Notes: generated by a model not told the origin, from the sequence alone. DNA of 17,974 nucleotides from Streptomyces sp. MUM 178J (GCF_022414575.1 NZ_JADWYQ010000075.1:1-17974); one strand, 5' to 3'; numbered from the stretch's first letter, positions 1-11,879 are shown. Made by a program: numbers and translations.

Positions 1-135
1 GGCGCGTACCGGCCGCGGACGCCTGGGACGCGCGGCCGCCGTCGGCTCCCGAGTCGGCGCCGTACGAGCCTCGGCCCGGCACGGAACCGGGCCGCGTCGG
101 GGCCGGGCGGCCCCGCCCCGGCGTCGGACGCGGGC

Positions 136-257
136 CGGCGGCACACCTCGGACGGCGGGCACACGTGGCGCGGCGGCACACCCGGGACGGCGGGCACACC
201 CTGCGCGGCGGCACACGTGGAGCGCGCGGCACACCCTGCGCGGCGGCACACGTGGGA
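136..257. repeat. Degenerate 16-19 bp tandem repeat
   Basis: Seven successive units start with CGGCGG or CGGCGGG followed by CACAC and a variable 5-8 base tail. Starts are at about 136, 153, 171, 188, 206, 225 and 241, and an eighth decayed start lies at 258. Lengths are 17, 18, 17, 18, 19, 16 and 17 bases. Units with GGC and GGGC before ACAC partly alternate. It is non-coding and close to the end of the pyr operon. The function is unknown; it may simply be a slippage-prone GC-rich array. Confidence 0.7.
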
Positions 258-277
258 CGGCGGGCCGTCCGGCGCAG

Positions 278-309
278 GAGGGAGGGTCAGCGGGCGGCGG
301 CCCTCCCTC
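278..309 (-). terminator. Candidate terminator after pyrF
   Basis: A perfect 9-bp inverted repeat, GAGGGAGGG (278-286) and CCCTCCCTC (301-309), with a 14-base loop starts 11 bases after the pyrF stop codon. There is no T-run, which is usual for Streptomyces terminators. It would end the pyr transcript. The loop is rather long, so the call is moderate. Confidence 0.45.
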
Positions 310-320
310 GGACCCGGGGG

Positions 321-1184
321 TCAGCGGGCGGTGACCGACTCGGCGATCTCCATCGCGAAGCGGGCCGCCGCCGACCGCAGCGCGCCGGTGTCGGGGCCGT
401 GGCTGAGCACTCCACGGCTGACGTTGGGCACCACGTGGCGCACCGCCGGGCCGAAGACTGCCGGAAGATCCGCCGCGGTCGCCCCCTGCGCTCCGATGCC
501 AGGGGCCAGCAGCGGGCCGTTGATGTCCAGGTCGAAGGACGACAGATCGCCGAGCGTCGCTCCGACGACCGCGCCGAAGGAGCCCATCGGGCGCTCGCCC
601 GCGTTCTCCTCGGCCAGGTGGGCAAGCATGGTCGCGCCGATGGAGCGGCCGTCCTCCCGCACCGCGCGCTGCACCTCGGCGCCTTCGGGGTTGGAGGTGA
701 GGGCCAGGACGAACAATCCGGAGCCGCTTTCCCGCGCCAGGTCGACAGCCGGCTTGAGCGAGCCGTAGCCCAGGTACGGGGAGACCGTCAGCGCGTCCGA
801 GAAGAGCGGTGAGTCCTTCCTGAGATAGGTCTCGGCGTAGGCCGCCATCGTGGAGCCGATGTCTCCGCGCTTGGCGTCCATCAGCACCAGCGCGCCCGCG
901 TGCCTGGCCTCCGCGACGGCCTTCTCCAGCACCGCGACCCCGCGGGAGCCGAACCGCTCGAAGAACGCGGACTGCGGTTTGAGCACGGCTACCCGGTCGG
1001 CGAGCGCTTCGACGACCGTGCGGGTGAAGCGCTCCAGGCCGGCGATGTCGTCGTTCAGACCCCAGTCGCTCAGCAGCGAGGCGTGCGGGTCGATGCCGAC
1101 GCACAGCGGACCGCGGTCGTCCATCGCACGGCGCAGCCGGGCGCCGAAGGGTGCGTCGGGTGCGGTGGTCTCCGCGGCGGTCAT
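321..1184 (-). CDS. pyrF: Orotidine-5'-phosphate decarboxylase
   Basis: Decarboxylates OMP to UMP, the last step of de novo UMP synthesis, in the cytoplasm. The 287-residue protein carries the OMP decarboxylase active-site signature [12 protein letters not shown] (residues 101-112, with the D-K-x-x-D catalytic set at D103/K105/D108) and an N-terminal GIDPH motif (30-34). Its length and the DAKRGDIG form fit the longer type 2 family found in actinobacteria. The ATG at 1184 overlaps the pyrD stop by 4 bp (ATGA), and AGGAAGGA in the pyrD tail serves as ribosome binding site, so translation is probably coupled to pyrD. It is the last gene of the pyr cluster. The family assignment is secure. Confidence 0.97.
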   Translation of the reverse strand: MTAAETTAPDAPFGARLRRAMDDRGPLCVGIDPHASLLSDWGLNDDIAGLERFTRTVVEALADRVAVLKPQSAFFERFGSRGVAVLEKAVAEARHAGALVLMDAKRGDIGSTMAAYAETYLRKDSPLFSDALTVSPYLGYGSLKPAVDLARESGSGLFVLALTSNPEGAEVQRAVREDGRSIGATMLAHLAEENAGERPMGSFGAVVGATLGDLSSFDLDINGPLLAPGIGAQGATAADLPAVFGPAVRHVVPNVSRGVLSHGPDTGALRSAAARFAMEIAESVTAR

Positions 1185-2293
1185 GCGGCGGCTTCCTTCC
1201 TGGTGTCGGCGCCGACGGCGTCGGCGAGGGTGGCGTACGGGCCGGCCTTGAGCCGTGCGGCGAGGCCCTTGTGGATCGCGCGGGCGTAGCCGGGGCCCTC
1301 GTAGATGAAGGCGCTGTAGCCCTGGACGAGGGTGGCGCCGGCGAGGATGCGCCGCCAGGCGTCCTCGGCGTTCTCGATGCCCCCGACGCCGACGAGGACG
1401 AGGCGGTCGCCCACGCGCGCGTAGAGCCTGCGGAGCACCTCGAGGGACCGTTCCTTGAGGGGCGCGCCGGAGAGCCCGCCGGCCTCCTGGACCAGGTCGG
1501 CGGCGGACGTCAGCCCCAGGCCGTCGCGGGCGACGGTGGTGTTGGTGGCGATGATGCCGTCCAGCCCGAGCTCGACGGCGAGGTCGGCGACGGCGTCGAC
1601 ATCCTCGTCCGCGAGGTCCGGGGCGATCTTGACGAGCAGCGGGACGCGGCGGGAGGTGACCGTGCGGTCGGCGGCCTTGCGTACGGCGGTGAGCAGCGGG
1701 CGCAGCGACTCGGTCGCCTGGAGGTTGCGCAGCCCGGGCGTGTTGGGCGAGCTGACGTTGACGACGAGGTAGTCGGCATACCGGGCGAGCCGCTCGGTGG
1801 AGGTGACGTAGTCGGCGACGGCCTCCGCCTCGGGGACTGCCTTGGTCTTGCCGATGTTGACGCCGACGACGGTCCTGAAGACGGCGTCGCGGCGGGCGAG
1901 GCGATCGGCGACGGCCGCGGAGCCCTCGTTGTTGAAGCCCATTCGGTTGATCAGCGCGCGGTCCGGCACCAGCCGGAAGAGGCGCTTCTTCGGGTTGCCG
2001 GGCTGGGGCTGCGCGGTGACCGTGCCGATCTCGACGTGGTCAAAGCCGAGCATCGCCATCCCGTCGATCGCGACGGCGTTCTTGTCGAACCCTGCGGCCA
2101 GGCCGAAGGGGCCGTGCATGCGCAGTCCGAGCGCCTCGGTGCGCAGCACCCTGTAGCGGGGCGCGAGCACGGCCGCGACGAAGGTCCGCAACACGGGGAC
2201 GCGGGCGGCCAGCCCGATCCACCGCATGGCCATGTGGTGGGCCTGCTCGGGGTCCATCCGCCGGAAGACCAGGCGGAAGAAGAGTCTGTACAT
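1181..2293 (-). CDS. pyrD: Dihydroorotate dehydrogenase (quinone), class 2
   Basis: Oxidises dihydroorotate to orotate with FMN and passes electrons to the quinone pool at the inner face of the membrane. The 370-residue form starting [20 protein letters not shown] has the N-terminal helix extension typical of class 2 enzymes. Visible motifs are GLAAGFDKN (64-72), the catalytic serine loop [12 protein letters not shown] (178-189), the conserved lysine in LLVKIAPD (219-226), ATNTT (249-253) and the FMN phosphate loop VGVGGI (301-306). The frame is open for 99 more codons upstream, but that part is low-complexity and lies in repeats. The ATG at 2293 has GAGGA about 9 bases upstream and fits the family start. 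It overlaps pyrF by 4 bp. A 641-bp repeat-filled gap separates it from carB, so it may need its own promoter. Confidence 0.96.
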   Translation of the reverse strand: MYRLFFRLVFRRMDPEQAHHMAMRWIGLAARVPVLRTFVAAVLAPRYRVLRTEALGLRMHGPFGLAAGFDKNAVAIDGMAMLGFDHVEIGTVTAQPQPGNPKKRLFRLVPDRALINRMGFNNEGSAAVADRLARRDAVFRTVVGVNIGKTKAVPEAEAVADYVTSTERLARYADYLVVNVSSPNTPGLRNLQATESLRPLLTAVRKAADRTVTSRRVPLLVKIAPDLADEDVDAVADLAVELGLDGIIATNTTVARDGLGLTSAADLVQEAGGLSGAPLKERSLEVLRRLYARVGDRLVLVGVGGIENAEDAWRRILAGATLVQGYSAFIYEGPGYARAIHKGLAARLKAGPYATLADAVGADTRKEAAA

Positions 2294-2405
2294 GAGTCGT
2301 GTCCTCGTCGGGGCGGGCCGTGGGCGGCGTCGTGTGGGGGCGCCGGTGGTTTCGGTGCCGGGTTGGGGCGGGACGGGGCGGTGGCGGAGGTGCGTCGGGC
2401 GGATC

Positions 2406-2450
2406 TTCCCCCTACCCCGCCCTTTCCCGAAACTGGGGCTCCGCCCCCAT
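2406..2450 (+). repeat. GC-rich extragenic repeat module, copy 1
   Basis: The module reads CCTACCCCGCCCTTTCCCG, then AAACTGGGGCTCCGCCCCCA, with a GGGGC-TCC-GCCCC stem-loop at 2435-2447. A reverse-oriented relative lies at 2888-2930, and further relatives lie at 14443-14461 and about 14835-14900. The family is recognised from the general look of Streptomyces intergenic regions. Confidence 0.6.
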
Positions 2451-2633
2451 GCCCCCGTGCTGGGCGGCGGGACCGGTGCCCCGGGCCCCGGCGCGGGGCG
2501 CGGCGCCTTCGCGCCGCAGGCCCAGGTACGGCCTTCGGCCGTGTCCTCAAGCGCCGGACGGGCTCGAAATAGGCCCGCCCGGGCGTTCAATCGCCGACTG
2601 AGCGGGAGATCCGGCCCCGCCGGCTGCGCACTT

Positions 2634-2708
2634 CAGCCCCGCTGAGGGCACCTCCGTGGGGGTACCCCCGGACGGAGTCTGGGGGAGGTACCTGGGGGAG
2701 ATTGAGGC
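2634..2708. repeat. 75-bp direct repeat flanking a tandem array, left copy
   Basis: Runs from CAGCCCCGCTGAGGGCACC through the palindrome GGGGGTACCCCC (2658-2669) and GGACGGAGTCTGGGGGA to GGGGGAGATTGAGGC. The second copy is at 2806-2880 in the same orientation and differs by only a few bases. A more diverged relative of the right half sits at about 14767-14810. Together the two copies bracket the 40-bp tandem repeat. Confidence 0.8.
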
Positions 2709-2730
2709 GCAGGAGCCCGCACACCCAGCC

Positions 2731-2810
2731 CCGCCGACGTCGGAAGCGCAGGAACCCGCACCATCCAACCCCGCCGACGTCGGAAGCGCAGGAACCCGCA
2801 CCATCCAGCC
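2731..2810. repeat. 40-bp tandem repeat, two copies plus a partial third
   Basis: Positions 2731-2770 and 2771-2810 are identical except for one base (A at 2768, G at 2808). Each unit begins with CCGCCGACGTCGG, which contains the palindrome CCGACGTCGG, and continues with AAGCGCAGGAACCCGCACC. A 24-base partial, more diverged copy of the unit's right part lies just before, at 2707-2730. The very low divergence suggests a recent duplication. Confidence 0.9.
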
Positions 2811-2880
2811 CCGCTGAGGCACCTCCCTGGGGGTACCCCCGGACGGAGTCTGGGGGAGATGCCTGGGGGAGATTGAGGCC
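2806..2880. repeat. 75-bp direct repeat flanking a tandem array, right copy
   Basis: Second copy of the module at 2634-2708, with the GGGGGTACCCCC palindrome at 2829-2840 and the GGACGGAGTCTGGGGGA core at 2841-2857. It abuts the GGGGGC hairpin at 2888-2906. Confidence 0.8.
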
Positions 2881-2887
2881 CGGGGGT

Positions 2888-2906
2888 CCGGGGGCGGAGC
2901 CCCCGG
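2888..2906 (-). terminator. Hairpin after carB, possible terminator or processing site
   Basis: A perfect stem-loop, CCGGGGGC-GGA-GCCCCCGG, starts 28 bases after the carB stop and is part of an extragenic repeat in reverse orientation to copy 1 at 2406-2450. Such repeats may stabilise or end the upstream mRNA. Whether transcription reads through to pyrD cannot be told from sequence. Confidence 0.4.
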
Positions 2907-2934
2907 AAACGGGGCAGGGCGCACCGGGGCCGCC

Positions 2935-6235
<3,301 letters not shown>

Positions 6236-6243
<8 letters not shown>

Positions 6244-7390
6244 GCTCGGCCTCCATCAGGGCTGTGCTCATCAAAGACGTGAAGCGGTCGAAGAGGTACG
6301 CGGCGTCGTGCGGGCCCGCGGCCGCTTCGGGGTGGTACTGGACGCTGAAGGCCGGCTGGTCGAGCAGCTGGAGGCCCTCCACCACGTTGTCATTGAGGCA
6401 GACGTGGGAGACCTGGGCGCGGCCGTAGGGGGTGTCGGAGATCTTGTCGAGGGGCGCGTCGACGGCGAATCCGTGGTTGTGGGCGGTGACCTCGACCTTT
6501 CCGGTCGTACGGTCCTGCACCGGCTGGTTGATGCCCCGGTGGCCGTACTTGAGCTTGTAGGTGCCGAAGCCCAGGGCGCGGCCGAGGATCTGGTTGCCGA
6601 AGCAGATGCCGAACAGCGGCGTCCTGCGCTCCAGGACGGCCTTCATCAGGGCGACGGGGCCGTCGGCGGCAGCGGGGTCGCCGGGGCCGTTGGAGAAGAA
6701 CACTCCGTCCGGGTTGACGGCGTATACGTCCTCGACGGTGGCCGTGGCGGGCAGGACGTGCACCTCGATGCCGCGTTCGGCCATCCGGTGCGGGGTCATG
6801 CCCTTGATGCCGAGGTCGACCGCGGCGACGGTGAACTTCTTCTCGCCGATCGCGGGGACGACATAGGGCTCCTTGGCGGCGACCTGCTCGGAGAGGTTCG
6901 CGCCCTTCATCTCGGGGGCCTGGCGCACCTCGGCGAGCATGGTGCCCTCGTCGGGCAGTGCGTTGCCGGAGAAGATGCCGACGCGCATCGCGCCGCGCTC
7001 GCGCAGATGGCGGGTCAGCGCGCGGGTGTCGACTCCGCTGATGCCTACGACGCCCTGGCTGCGCAGCTCCTCGTCGAGGCTGCGCCGGGCGCGCCAGTTG
7101 GAGGGGACGCGGGCGGGGTCGCGCACGACATAGCCGGACACCCAGATGCGGGAGGACTCGGGGTCCTCGTCGTTGACGCCGGTGTTGCCGACGTGCGGGG
7201 CGGTCATCACGACGACCTGGCGGCAGTACGACGGGTCGGTCAGGGTCTCCTGGTAGCCGGTCATTCCGGTGGAGAACACGGCCTCGCCGAAGGTCTCCCC
7301 CACAGCCCCGTAGGCGCGGCCGCGGAAGATGCGGCCGTCCTCCAGGACGAGTACGGCGGGCGTCTTTGGACTCTTGGCGAATCCGGTCAT
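6236..7390 (-). CDS. carA: Carbamoyl-phosphate synthase small (glutaminase) subunit
   Basis: Hydrolyses glutamine and channels ammonia to CarB. The 384-residue protein has the CarA N-terminal domain ([18 protein letters not shown], 31-48) and a C-terminal class I glutamine amidotransferase domain. Its nucleophile C263 lies in GICFGNQ, and the partners H353 and E355 lie in QYHPEA. The frame is open further upstream, but the ATG at 7390 has GGAGG about 8 bases upstream and matches the usual start of the family. It overlaps carB by 8 bp, so the two subunits are probably translationally coupled. A 169-bp non-coding gap separates it from the upstream membrane protein gene. Confidence 0.97.
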
Positions 7391-7559
7391 GGGGTTTCCT
7401 CCCGGCTGATGCGGTGCGTGTTGGCCGCCGGGCTGGCGGTAACGGCCTGTGGAGCTGGTGTGAGACCTCGGCTCGGGTGAGTCCCGGGGGCAGTCGGCTG
7501 TGAAGCGGCAAGGGCCCTCGGGCGACTGCGGGCGGCTCCGCCGCAAGGTGGGGTGGAGA

Positions 7560-8147
7560 TCAACGTGCGGCGCCTTCCGCTTCGGTGTGTGGCACATCGC
7601 CTTGGGTGAGCCGCTTCACGGCTGCCACCCAGGCCGCGTGCTCCGCCGCCCGGTCGGAGCGGAAGCCGGAGTCGATCAGCTTGTCGCCGTGCTCCCAGGT
7701 GACGATCAGAAGCCCGCCCTCGGGAAGGACCTTCCCGGCGATGCCCTTGTCGAGCCTGGCTCCGCGCAGGGCGGCGGCCGGGATGAGGAAGTCGTGCGCC
7801 CCGGGGCGCACGACGGCGATCCCGACGCCGGTGAGGCTGAGCTCGACCCGGCTGCGGGAGCCGAGGCCGCGTGCCACGATCCGGTCGAGCCACTGACCGG
7901 CCGTCGTCGAGCCGTGGTAGCGGCCGCTCATCCTCAGTGTCGGCTCCCCGGGCTCGTCAGGCACTCCGGGAAGCTCCGGCAGGCCCGACTGGAGCTCGGA
8001 GCGCCACTTCCAGCCCTGGCGCATCAGCCAGTAGACGAGGGCCACGAAGAGCAGCAGTCCGGCGACCCAGCCGAGGCGGGCCGCCCAGTCGGTGACTTCG
8101 GCGGACTGCCGTTCGGCGGCGAGGGTGATCAGCGGTGCAGGTGTCAC
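7560..8147 (-). CDS. Membrane-anchored protein of the pyr operon, PH-like domain suspected
   Basis: A 195-residue protein with a short outer or periplasm-facing N-terminus, one clear hydrophobic segment (about residues 24-42, [15 protein letters not shown] core) followed by a basic RQGWKWR stop-transfer stretch, and a soluble domain of about 145 residues. That domain is rich in beta-prone segments ([24 protein letters not shown]) and ends in an amphipathic helix ([15 protein letters not shown]). This order suggests a pleckstrin-homology-like fold, but I infer this from pattern only. The GTG start at 8147 overlaps the pyrC stop by 4 bp (GTGA), with GGGAAG upstream inside pyrC, so it is co-translated with pyrC. 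An equivalent small gene sits at this place in other Streptomyces pyr clusters. No pyrimidine enzyme role is apparent. Confidence 0.85.
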   Translation of the reverse strand: MTPAPLITLAAERQSAEVTDWAARLGWVAGLLLFVALVYWLMRQGWKWRSELQSGLPELPGVPDEPGEPTLRMSGRYHGSTTAGQWLDRIVARGLGSRSRVELSLTGVGIAVVRPGAHDFLIPAAALRGARLDKGIAGKVLPEGGLLIVTWEHGDKLIDSGFRSDRAAEHAAWVAAVKRLTQGDVPHTEAEGAAR

Positions 8148-9430
8148 GCCAGCTTCCCGTCCATGAGCGTCGCACGGCCCCGCAGGAAGGTGTGGGTGAC
8201 GCGACCCGGCAGCTCACGTCCCTCGTACGGGGTGTTGCGGCTGCGGGAGGCGAAGCCCGCGGGGTCCACGGCCCCACGGTATGCCGGATCGACGAGGGTG
8301 AGGTTGGCGGGCTCACCTGCCGAGACGGGCCTGCCGTGCCCCTCGGCGCGCCCGATGCGGGCCGGGGTGAAGGACATCCGGTCGGCGACGCCGGCCCAGT
8401 CGATCAGCCCGGTCCTGACCATCGTCTCCTGGACGACGGACAGGGCGGTCTCCAGGCCGACCATGCCCATGGCGGCCGCGGCCCACTCGCAGTCCTTGTC
8501 CTCGTGCGGGTGCGGGGCGTGGTCGGTCGCCACGATGTCGATCGTGCCGTCGGCGAGGGCCTCGCGCAGCGCCATGACGTCGCGCTCGGTCCGCAGCGGC
8601 GGGTTGACCTTGTAGACGGGGTTGTAGCTGCGCACCAGTTCGTCGGTGAGGAGCAGATGGTGCGGGGTGACCTCGGCCGTGACGTCGATGCCGCGGGACT
8701 TGGCCCAGCGGACGATCTCGACCGACCCAGCGGTCGACAGATGGCAGATGTGGACGCGGGAGCCGACGTGCTCGGCGAGCAGCACATCCCGGGCGATGAT
8801 CGACTCCTCGGCGACGGCGGGCCAGCCGCCGAGGCCGAGCTCCGCGGAGACGACGCCCTCGTTCATCTGGGCGCCCTCGGTCAGCCGCGGCTCCTGGGCG
8901 TGCTGGGCGACGACCCCGCCGAACGCCTTCACGTACTCCAGCGCCCGGCGCATGATCACGGCGTCGTCGACGCACTTTCCGTCGTCGGAGAAGACGGTCA
9001 CTCCGGCGGTGGATTCGTGCATTGCGCCCAGCTCGGCGAGCTTCTTGCCCTCCAGGCCCACGGTGACCGCGCCGATGGGCTGGACGTCGCAGTAGCCGTG
9101 CTCCTTGCCGAGCCGCCAGACCTGCTCGACGACGCCGGCGGTGTCGGCGACGGGGAAGGTGTTGGCCATGGCGAAGACGGCCGTGTAGCCGCCGGAGGCG
9201 GCCGCTCGGGTGCCGGTCAGCACGGTCTCGGAGTCCTCGCGGCCGGGCTCGCGCAGATGGGTGTGCAGATCGACCAGGCCGGGCAGCAGGATCTGCCCCT
9301 CGGCGTCGACGATCTGTGCGCCGTCGGCGCTCAGCCCGGTCCCGACGGACTCGATGGTCTCGCCGTCGATCAGGACGTCCTGCGGCTCGCCGCCCAGCAC
9401 CTTCGCGCCGCGGATCAAGATCTTGCTCAT
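8144..9430 (-). CDS. pyrC: Dihydroorotase
   Basis: Cyclises N-carbamoyl-aspartate to dihydroorotate, the third step of the pathway. The 428-residue amidohydrolase has the metal-binding motif DLHTHLREPG (H56, H58), the further ligand segments HAQEPRL and HICHLSTAGS, and ATDHAPHPHEDK with the catalytic aspartate. This is the pattern of class I bacterial dihydroorotases. Its length is normal. The ATG at 9430 lies 2 bases after the pyrB stop, with GAGGAG in the pyrB tail as ribosome binding site. It overlaps the next gene by 4 bp. Confidence 0.97.
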   Translation of the reverse strand: MSKILIRGAKVLGGEPQDVLIDGETIESVGTGLSADGAQIVDAEGQILLPGLVDLHTHLREPGREDSETVLTGTRAAASGGYTAVFAMANTFPVADTAGVVEQVWRLGKEHGYCDVQPIGAVTVGLEGKKLAELGAMHESTAGVTVFSDDGKCVDDAVIMRRALEYVKAFGGVVAQHAQEPRLTEGAQMNEGVVSAELGLGGWPAVAEESIIARDVLLAEHVGSRVHICHLSTAGSVEIVRWAKSRGIDVTAEVTPHHLLLTDELVRSYNPVYKVNPPLRTERDVMALREALADGTIDIVATDHAPHPHEDKDCEWAAAAMGMVGLETALSVVQETMVRTGLIDWAGVADRMSFTPARIGRAEGHGRPVSAGEPANLTLVDPAYRGAVDPAGFASRSRNTPYEGRELPGRVTHTFLRGRATLMDGKLA

Positions 9431-9432
9431 GG

Positions 9433-10425
9433 TTACTTGCTCTCCTCGGTACGGGACGAAGCGGCGGGGGTGGCGACGGCGGGTTCATTGCCGCCGAGCA
9501 GCAGGTAGAGGACGGCCATGCGGATGGACACGCCGTTGGCGACCTGCTCGACCGCGGTGCAGCGCCCGGAGTCGGCGACCTCGGCGGTGATCTCCATCCC
9601 GCGGTTCATCGGTCCCGGGTGCATCACGACCGCGTGCTCGGGCATCTTCGCCATCCGGTCGCCGTCCAGGCCGTAGCGGCGTGAGTACTCGCGCTCGGTG
9701 GGGAAGAAGGCGGCGTTCATCCGCTCGCGCTGCACACGCAGCATCATCACGGCGTCGGACTTGGGCAGCACCTGGTCGAGGTCGTAGGCGACCTCGCAGG
9801 GCCAGGTCTGCACTCCGACCGGCACCAGGGTGGGCGGGGCCACCAGCGTGACGTGCGCGCCGAGCGTGGCCAGCAGATGGACGTTGGAGCGGGCTACGCG
9901 GCTGTGCAGCACATCGCCGACGATCGTGATCCGGCGGCCGTCGAGCCCCCGTCCCAGGCCATCGTCGGGGCCGGTGAGGCGGCGGCGCATGGTGAAGGCG
10001 TCCAGCAGCGCCTGGGTGGGATGCTCATGGGTGCCGTCGCCCGCGTTGACGACGGAGCCGTCGATCCAGCCTGAGGTGGCGAGCCGGTAGGGAGCGCCGG
10101 AGGCATGGTGGCGGATGACGACGGCGTCGGCGCCCATCGCCTCCAGGGTGAGCGCGGTGTCCTTGAGGGACTCGCCCTTGGAGACCGATGAGCCCTTGGC
10201 GGAGAAGTTGATGACGTCGGCGGAGAGCCGCTTGGCGGCGGCCTCGAAGGAGATCCGGGTGCGGGTCGAGTCCTCGAAGAAGAGGTTGACGACGGTGCGG
10301 CCGCGCAGAGTGGGCAGCTTCTTGATCGGCCGGTCGGCGACCCGGGCCATCTCCTCGGCGGTGTCGAGGATGAGGACGGCGTCGTCGCGGGTGAGGTCGG
10401 CGGCCGAGATGAGGTGACGCTTCAT
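9433..10425 (-). CDS. pyrB: Aspartate carbamoyltransferase catalytic subunit
   Basis: Condenses carbamoyl phosphate with aspartate. The 330-residue protein shows the carbamoyl-phosphate loop STRTR (53-57), the [15 protein letters not shown] loop, HPTQALLD and the HPGPMNRG segment. There is no regulatory subunit (pyrI) nearby, as expected outside enterobacteria. The frame stays open far upstream, running through the gap and overlapping pyrR, but the family N-terminus [11 protein letters not shown] starts at the ATG at 10425, with GGAG 9 bases upstream. The 139-bp gap to pyrR is GC-rich, with several possible stem-loops and no clear second PyrR element. The gene ends 2 bases before pyrC. Confidence 0.97.
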   Translation of the reverse strand: MKRHLISAADLTRDDAVLILDTAEEMARVADRPIKKLPTLRGRTVVNLFFEDSTRTRISFEAAAKRLSADVINFSAKGSSVSKGESLKDTALTLEAMGADAVVIRHHASGAPYRLATSGWIDGSVVNAGDGTHEHPTQALLDAFTMRRRLTGPDDGLGRGLDGRRITIVGDVLHSRVARSNVHLLATLGAHVTLVAPPTLVPVGVQTWPCEVAYDLDQVLPKSDAVMMLRVQRERMNAAFFPTEREYSRRYGLDGDRMAKMPEHAVVMHPGPMNRGMEITAEVADSGRCTAVEQVANGVSIRMAVLYLLLGGNEPAVATPAASSRTEESK

Positions 10426-10564
10426 CTTGGTGTGCTCCGGTGTGTGACGGATCGGGCGTCCGGGGGCGCCCTGTGGGCATGCCGGTGCGCCGGGTGGGCG
10501 CGCGGAAGGGTCTGTGGGCGTGGGCCCGGCGGGCCGGCGGCCTGTGCAGGGCCGCACGGCCGGG

Positions 10565-11202
<638 letters not shown>

Positions 11203-11221
11203 CGTCGGAATTGCGCTGCCC

Positions 11222-11227
11222 AGCTTA
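11222..11227 (-). promoter_or_regulatory. Possible -10 element of the pyr operon
   Basis: TAAGCT on the minus strand lies 19 bases before the PyrR hairpin, which would give a short leader starting near 11215. No good -35 hexamer is seen at 17-18 bases spacing, so this is a weak guess. Confidence 0.25.
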
Positions 11228-11288
11228 GCAGGGCCCCAGGTCGGCGCAGATACACCCCCATAGAGGGACCCGCTGTGGACCATTCGAC

Positions 11289-11318
11289 TTGACGCGCATA
11301 AGTAACGCTGCGTAACCT
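11289..11318 (+). promoter_or_regulatory. bldD promoter
   Basis: A -35 hexamer TTGACG (11289-11294) and a -10 hexamer TAACCT (11313-11318) with 18-bp spacing, reading toward bldD. A start near 11325 would give a leader of about 55 bases. The BldD operator at 11302-11316 covers the spacer and most of the -10, as expected for autorepression. Confidence 0.65.
11302..11316. promoter_or_regulatory. BldD operator (autoregulatory)
   Basis: GTAACGCTGCGTAAC fits the published BldD pseudo-palindrome NTNACNC(A/T)GNGTNAN at every fixed position. It sits inside the bldD promoter, consistent with the known autoregulation of bldD in Streptomyces, and also lies 147 bases upstream of pyrR. Confidence 0.8.
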
Positions 11319-11378
11319 CACAGTGAGTGACCAGCCGCGCGGCGGAGCCGCACGTCGATACAGCGTCCGGGGAGCTAT

Positions 11379-11879
11379 ATGTCCAGCGAATACGCAAAGC
11401 AGCTCGGGGCCAAGCTCCGCGCCATCCGCACCCAGCAGGGCCTGTCCCTCCACGGAGTGGAAGAGAAGTCCCAGGGCCGCTGGAAGGCTGTGGTGGTCGG
11501 ATCCTATGAGCGCGGCGACCGCGCCGTGACCGTACAGCGTCTGGCCGAGCTGGCGGACTTCTACGGCGTGCCGGTGCAGGAGCTTCTTCCCGGCACCACG
11601 CCGGGCGGGGCCGCCGAGCCGCCGCCGAAGCTCGTTCTCGACCTGGAGCGCCTGGCCCATGTGCCGGCCGAGAAGGCGGGACCGCTTCAGCGTTATGCCG
11701 CCACGATCCAGTCCCAGCGCGGGGACTACAACGGAAAGGTGCTGTCGATCCGTCAGGACGATCTGCGCACCCTTGCGGTGATCTATGACCAGTCGCCCTC
11801 GGTGCTCACCGAGCAGCTCATCAGCTGGGGCGTGCTGGACGCGGACGCGCGCCGCGCCGTCGCCCACGAGGAGAGCTGA
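11379..11879 (+). CDS. bldD: Developmental master regulator BldD
   Basis: A c-di-GMP-dependent DNA-binding repressor that holds back sporulation genes during vegetative growth. The 166-residue protein has an N-terminal XRE-type helix-turn-helix domain (about residues 8-70, including SYERGDRAVTVQRL) and a C-terminal c-di-GMP domain. The latter carries the bipartite signature RGD-x8-RQDD with RGD at 114-116 and RQDD at 125-128, the same positions as in S. coelicolor BldD. The ATG at 11379 has GGAG only 4 bases upstream, which is a short spacing. It is the only plus-strand gene here, divergent from pyrR and convergent with nusB. Its promoter carries a consensus BldD site, so it is very likely autorepressed. 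Confidence 0.98.
   Translation: MSSEYAKQLGAKLRAIRTQQGLSLHGVEEKSQGRWKAVVVGSYERGDRAVTVQRLAELADFYGVPVQELLPGTTPGGAAEPPPKLVLDLERLAHVPAEKAGPLQRYAATIQSQRGDYNGKVLSIRQDDLRTLAVIYDQSPSVLTEQLISWGVLDADARRAVAHEES

Larger units (their letters stand above)
1..320. other. Non-coding region downstream of pyrF
   Basis: I see no credible gene in these 320 bases; open frames here have no recognisable product and lie over repeats. The stretch holds an 8-bp perfect hairpin (arms 72-79 and 87-94), a degenerate short tandem repeat (136-257) and a hairpin right after the pyrF stop (278-309). In Streptomyces the gene beyond pyrF is usually the small nucleoid protein gene (sIHF), so a promoter for that gene could lie here, but this is inference from synteny and no clear promoter is visible. 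Confidence 0.6.
2294..2934. other. Repeat-rich gap between carB and pyrD
   Basis: This 641-base stretch within the pyr cluster holds no recognisable gene. From the pyrD side it contains a GGGGC-TCC-GCCCC hairpin (2435-2447), an ACGGCC-TTC-GGCCGT hairpin (2528-2542), two near-identical copies of a 75-bp module (2634-2708 and 2806-2880), a 40-bp tandem repeat between them (2731-2810), and a CCGGGGGC-GGA-GCCCCCGG hairpin (2888-2906) close to the carB stop. These resemble the dispersed extragenic repeats common in Streptomyces genomes. Any pyrD promoter would lie here, but I cannot point to one. Confidence 0.75.

Noticed and set aside
2294..2590. A 99-residue N-terminal extension of PyrD
   Set aside because: The extension is Pro/Arg/Gly low complexity encoded by extragenic repeats; the ATG at 2293 has a ribosome binding site and fits class 2 enzymes.
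2707..2810. The 40-bp repeats as a small CRISPR or integron site
   Set aside because: Perfect tandem arrangement without spacers, and no integrase or cas gene.
7391..7559. A second PyrR element or riboswitch before carA
   Set aside because: Only a short GCGGC-GGA-GCCGC hairpin is visible; there is no GAGGC-GGAGAAGG-like loop and no known riboswitch core.
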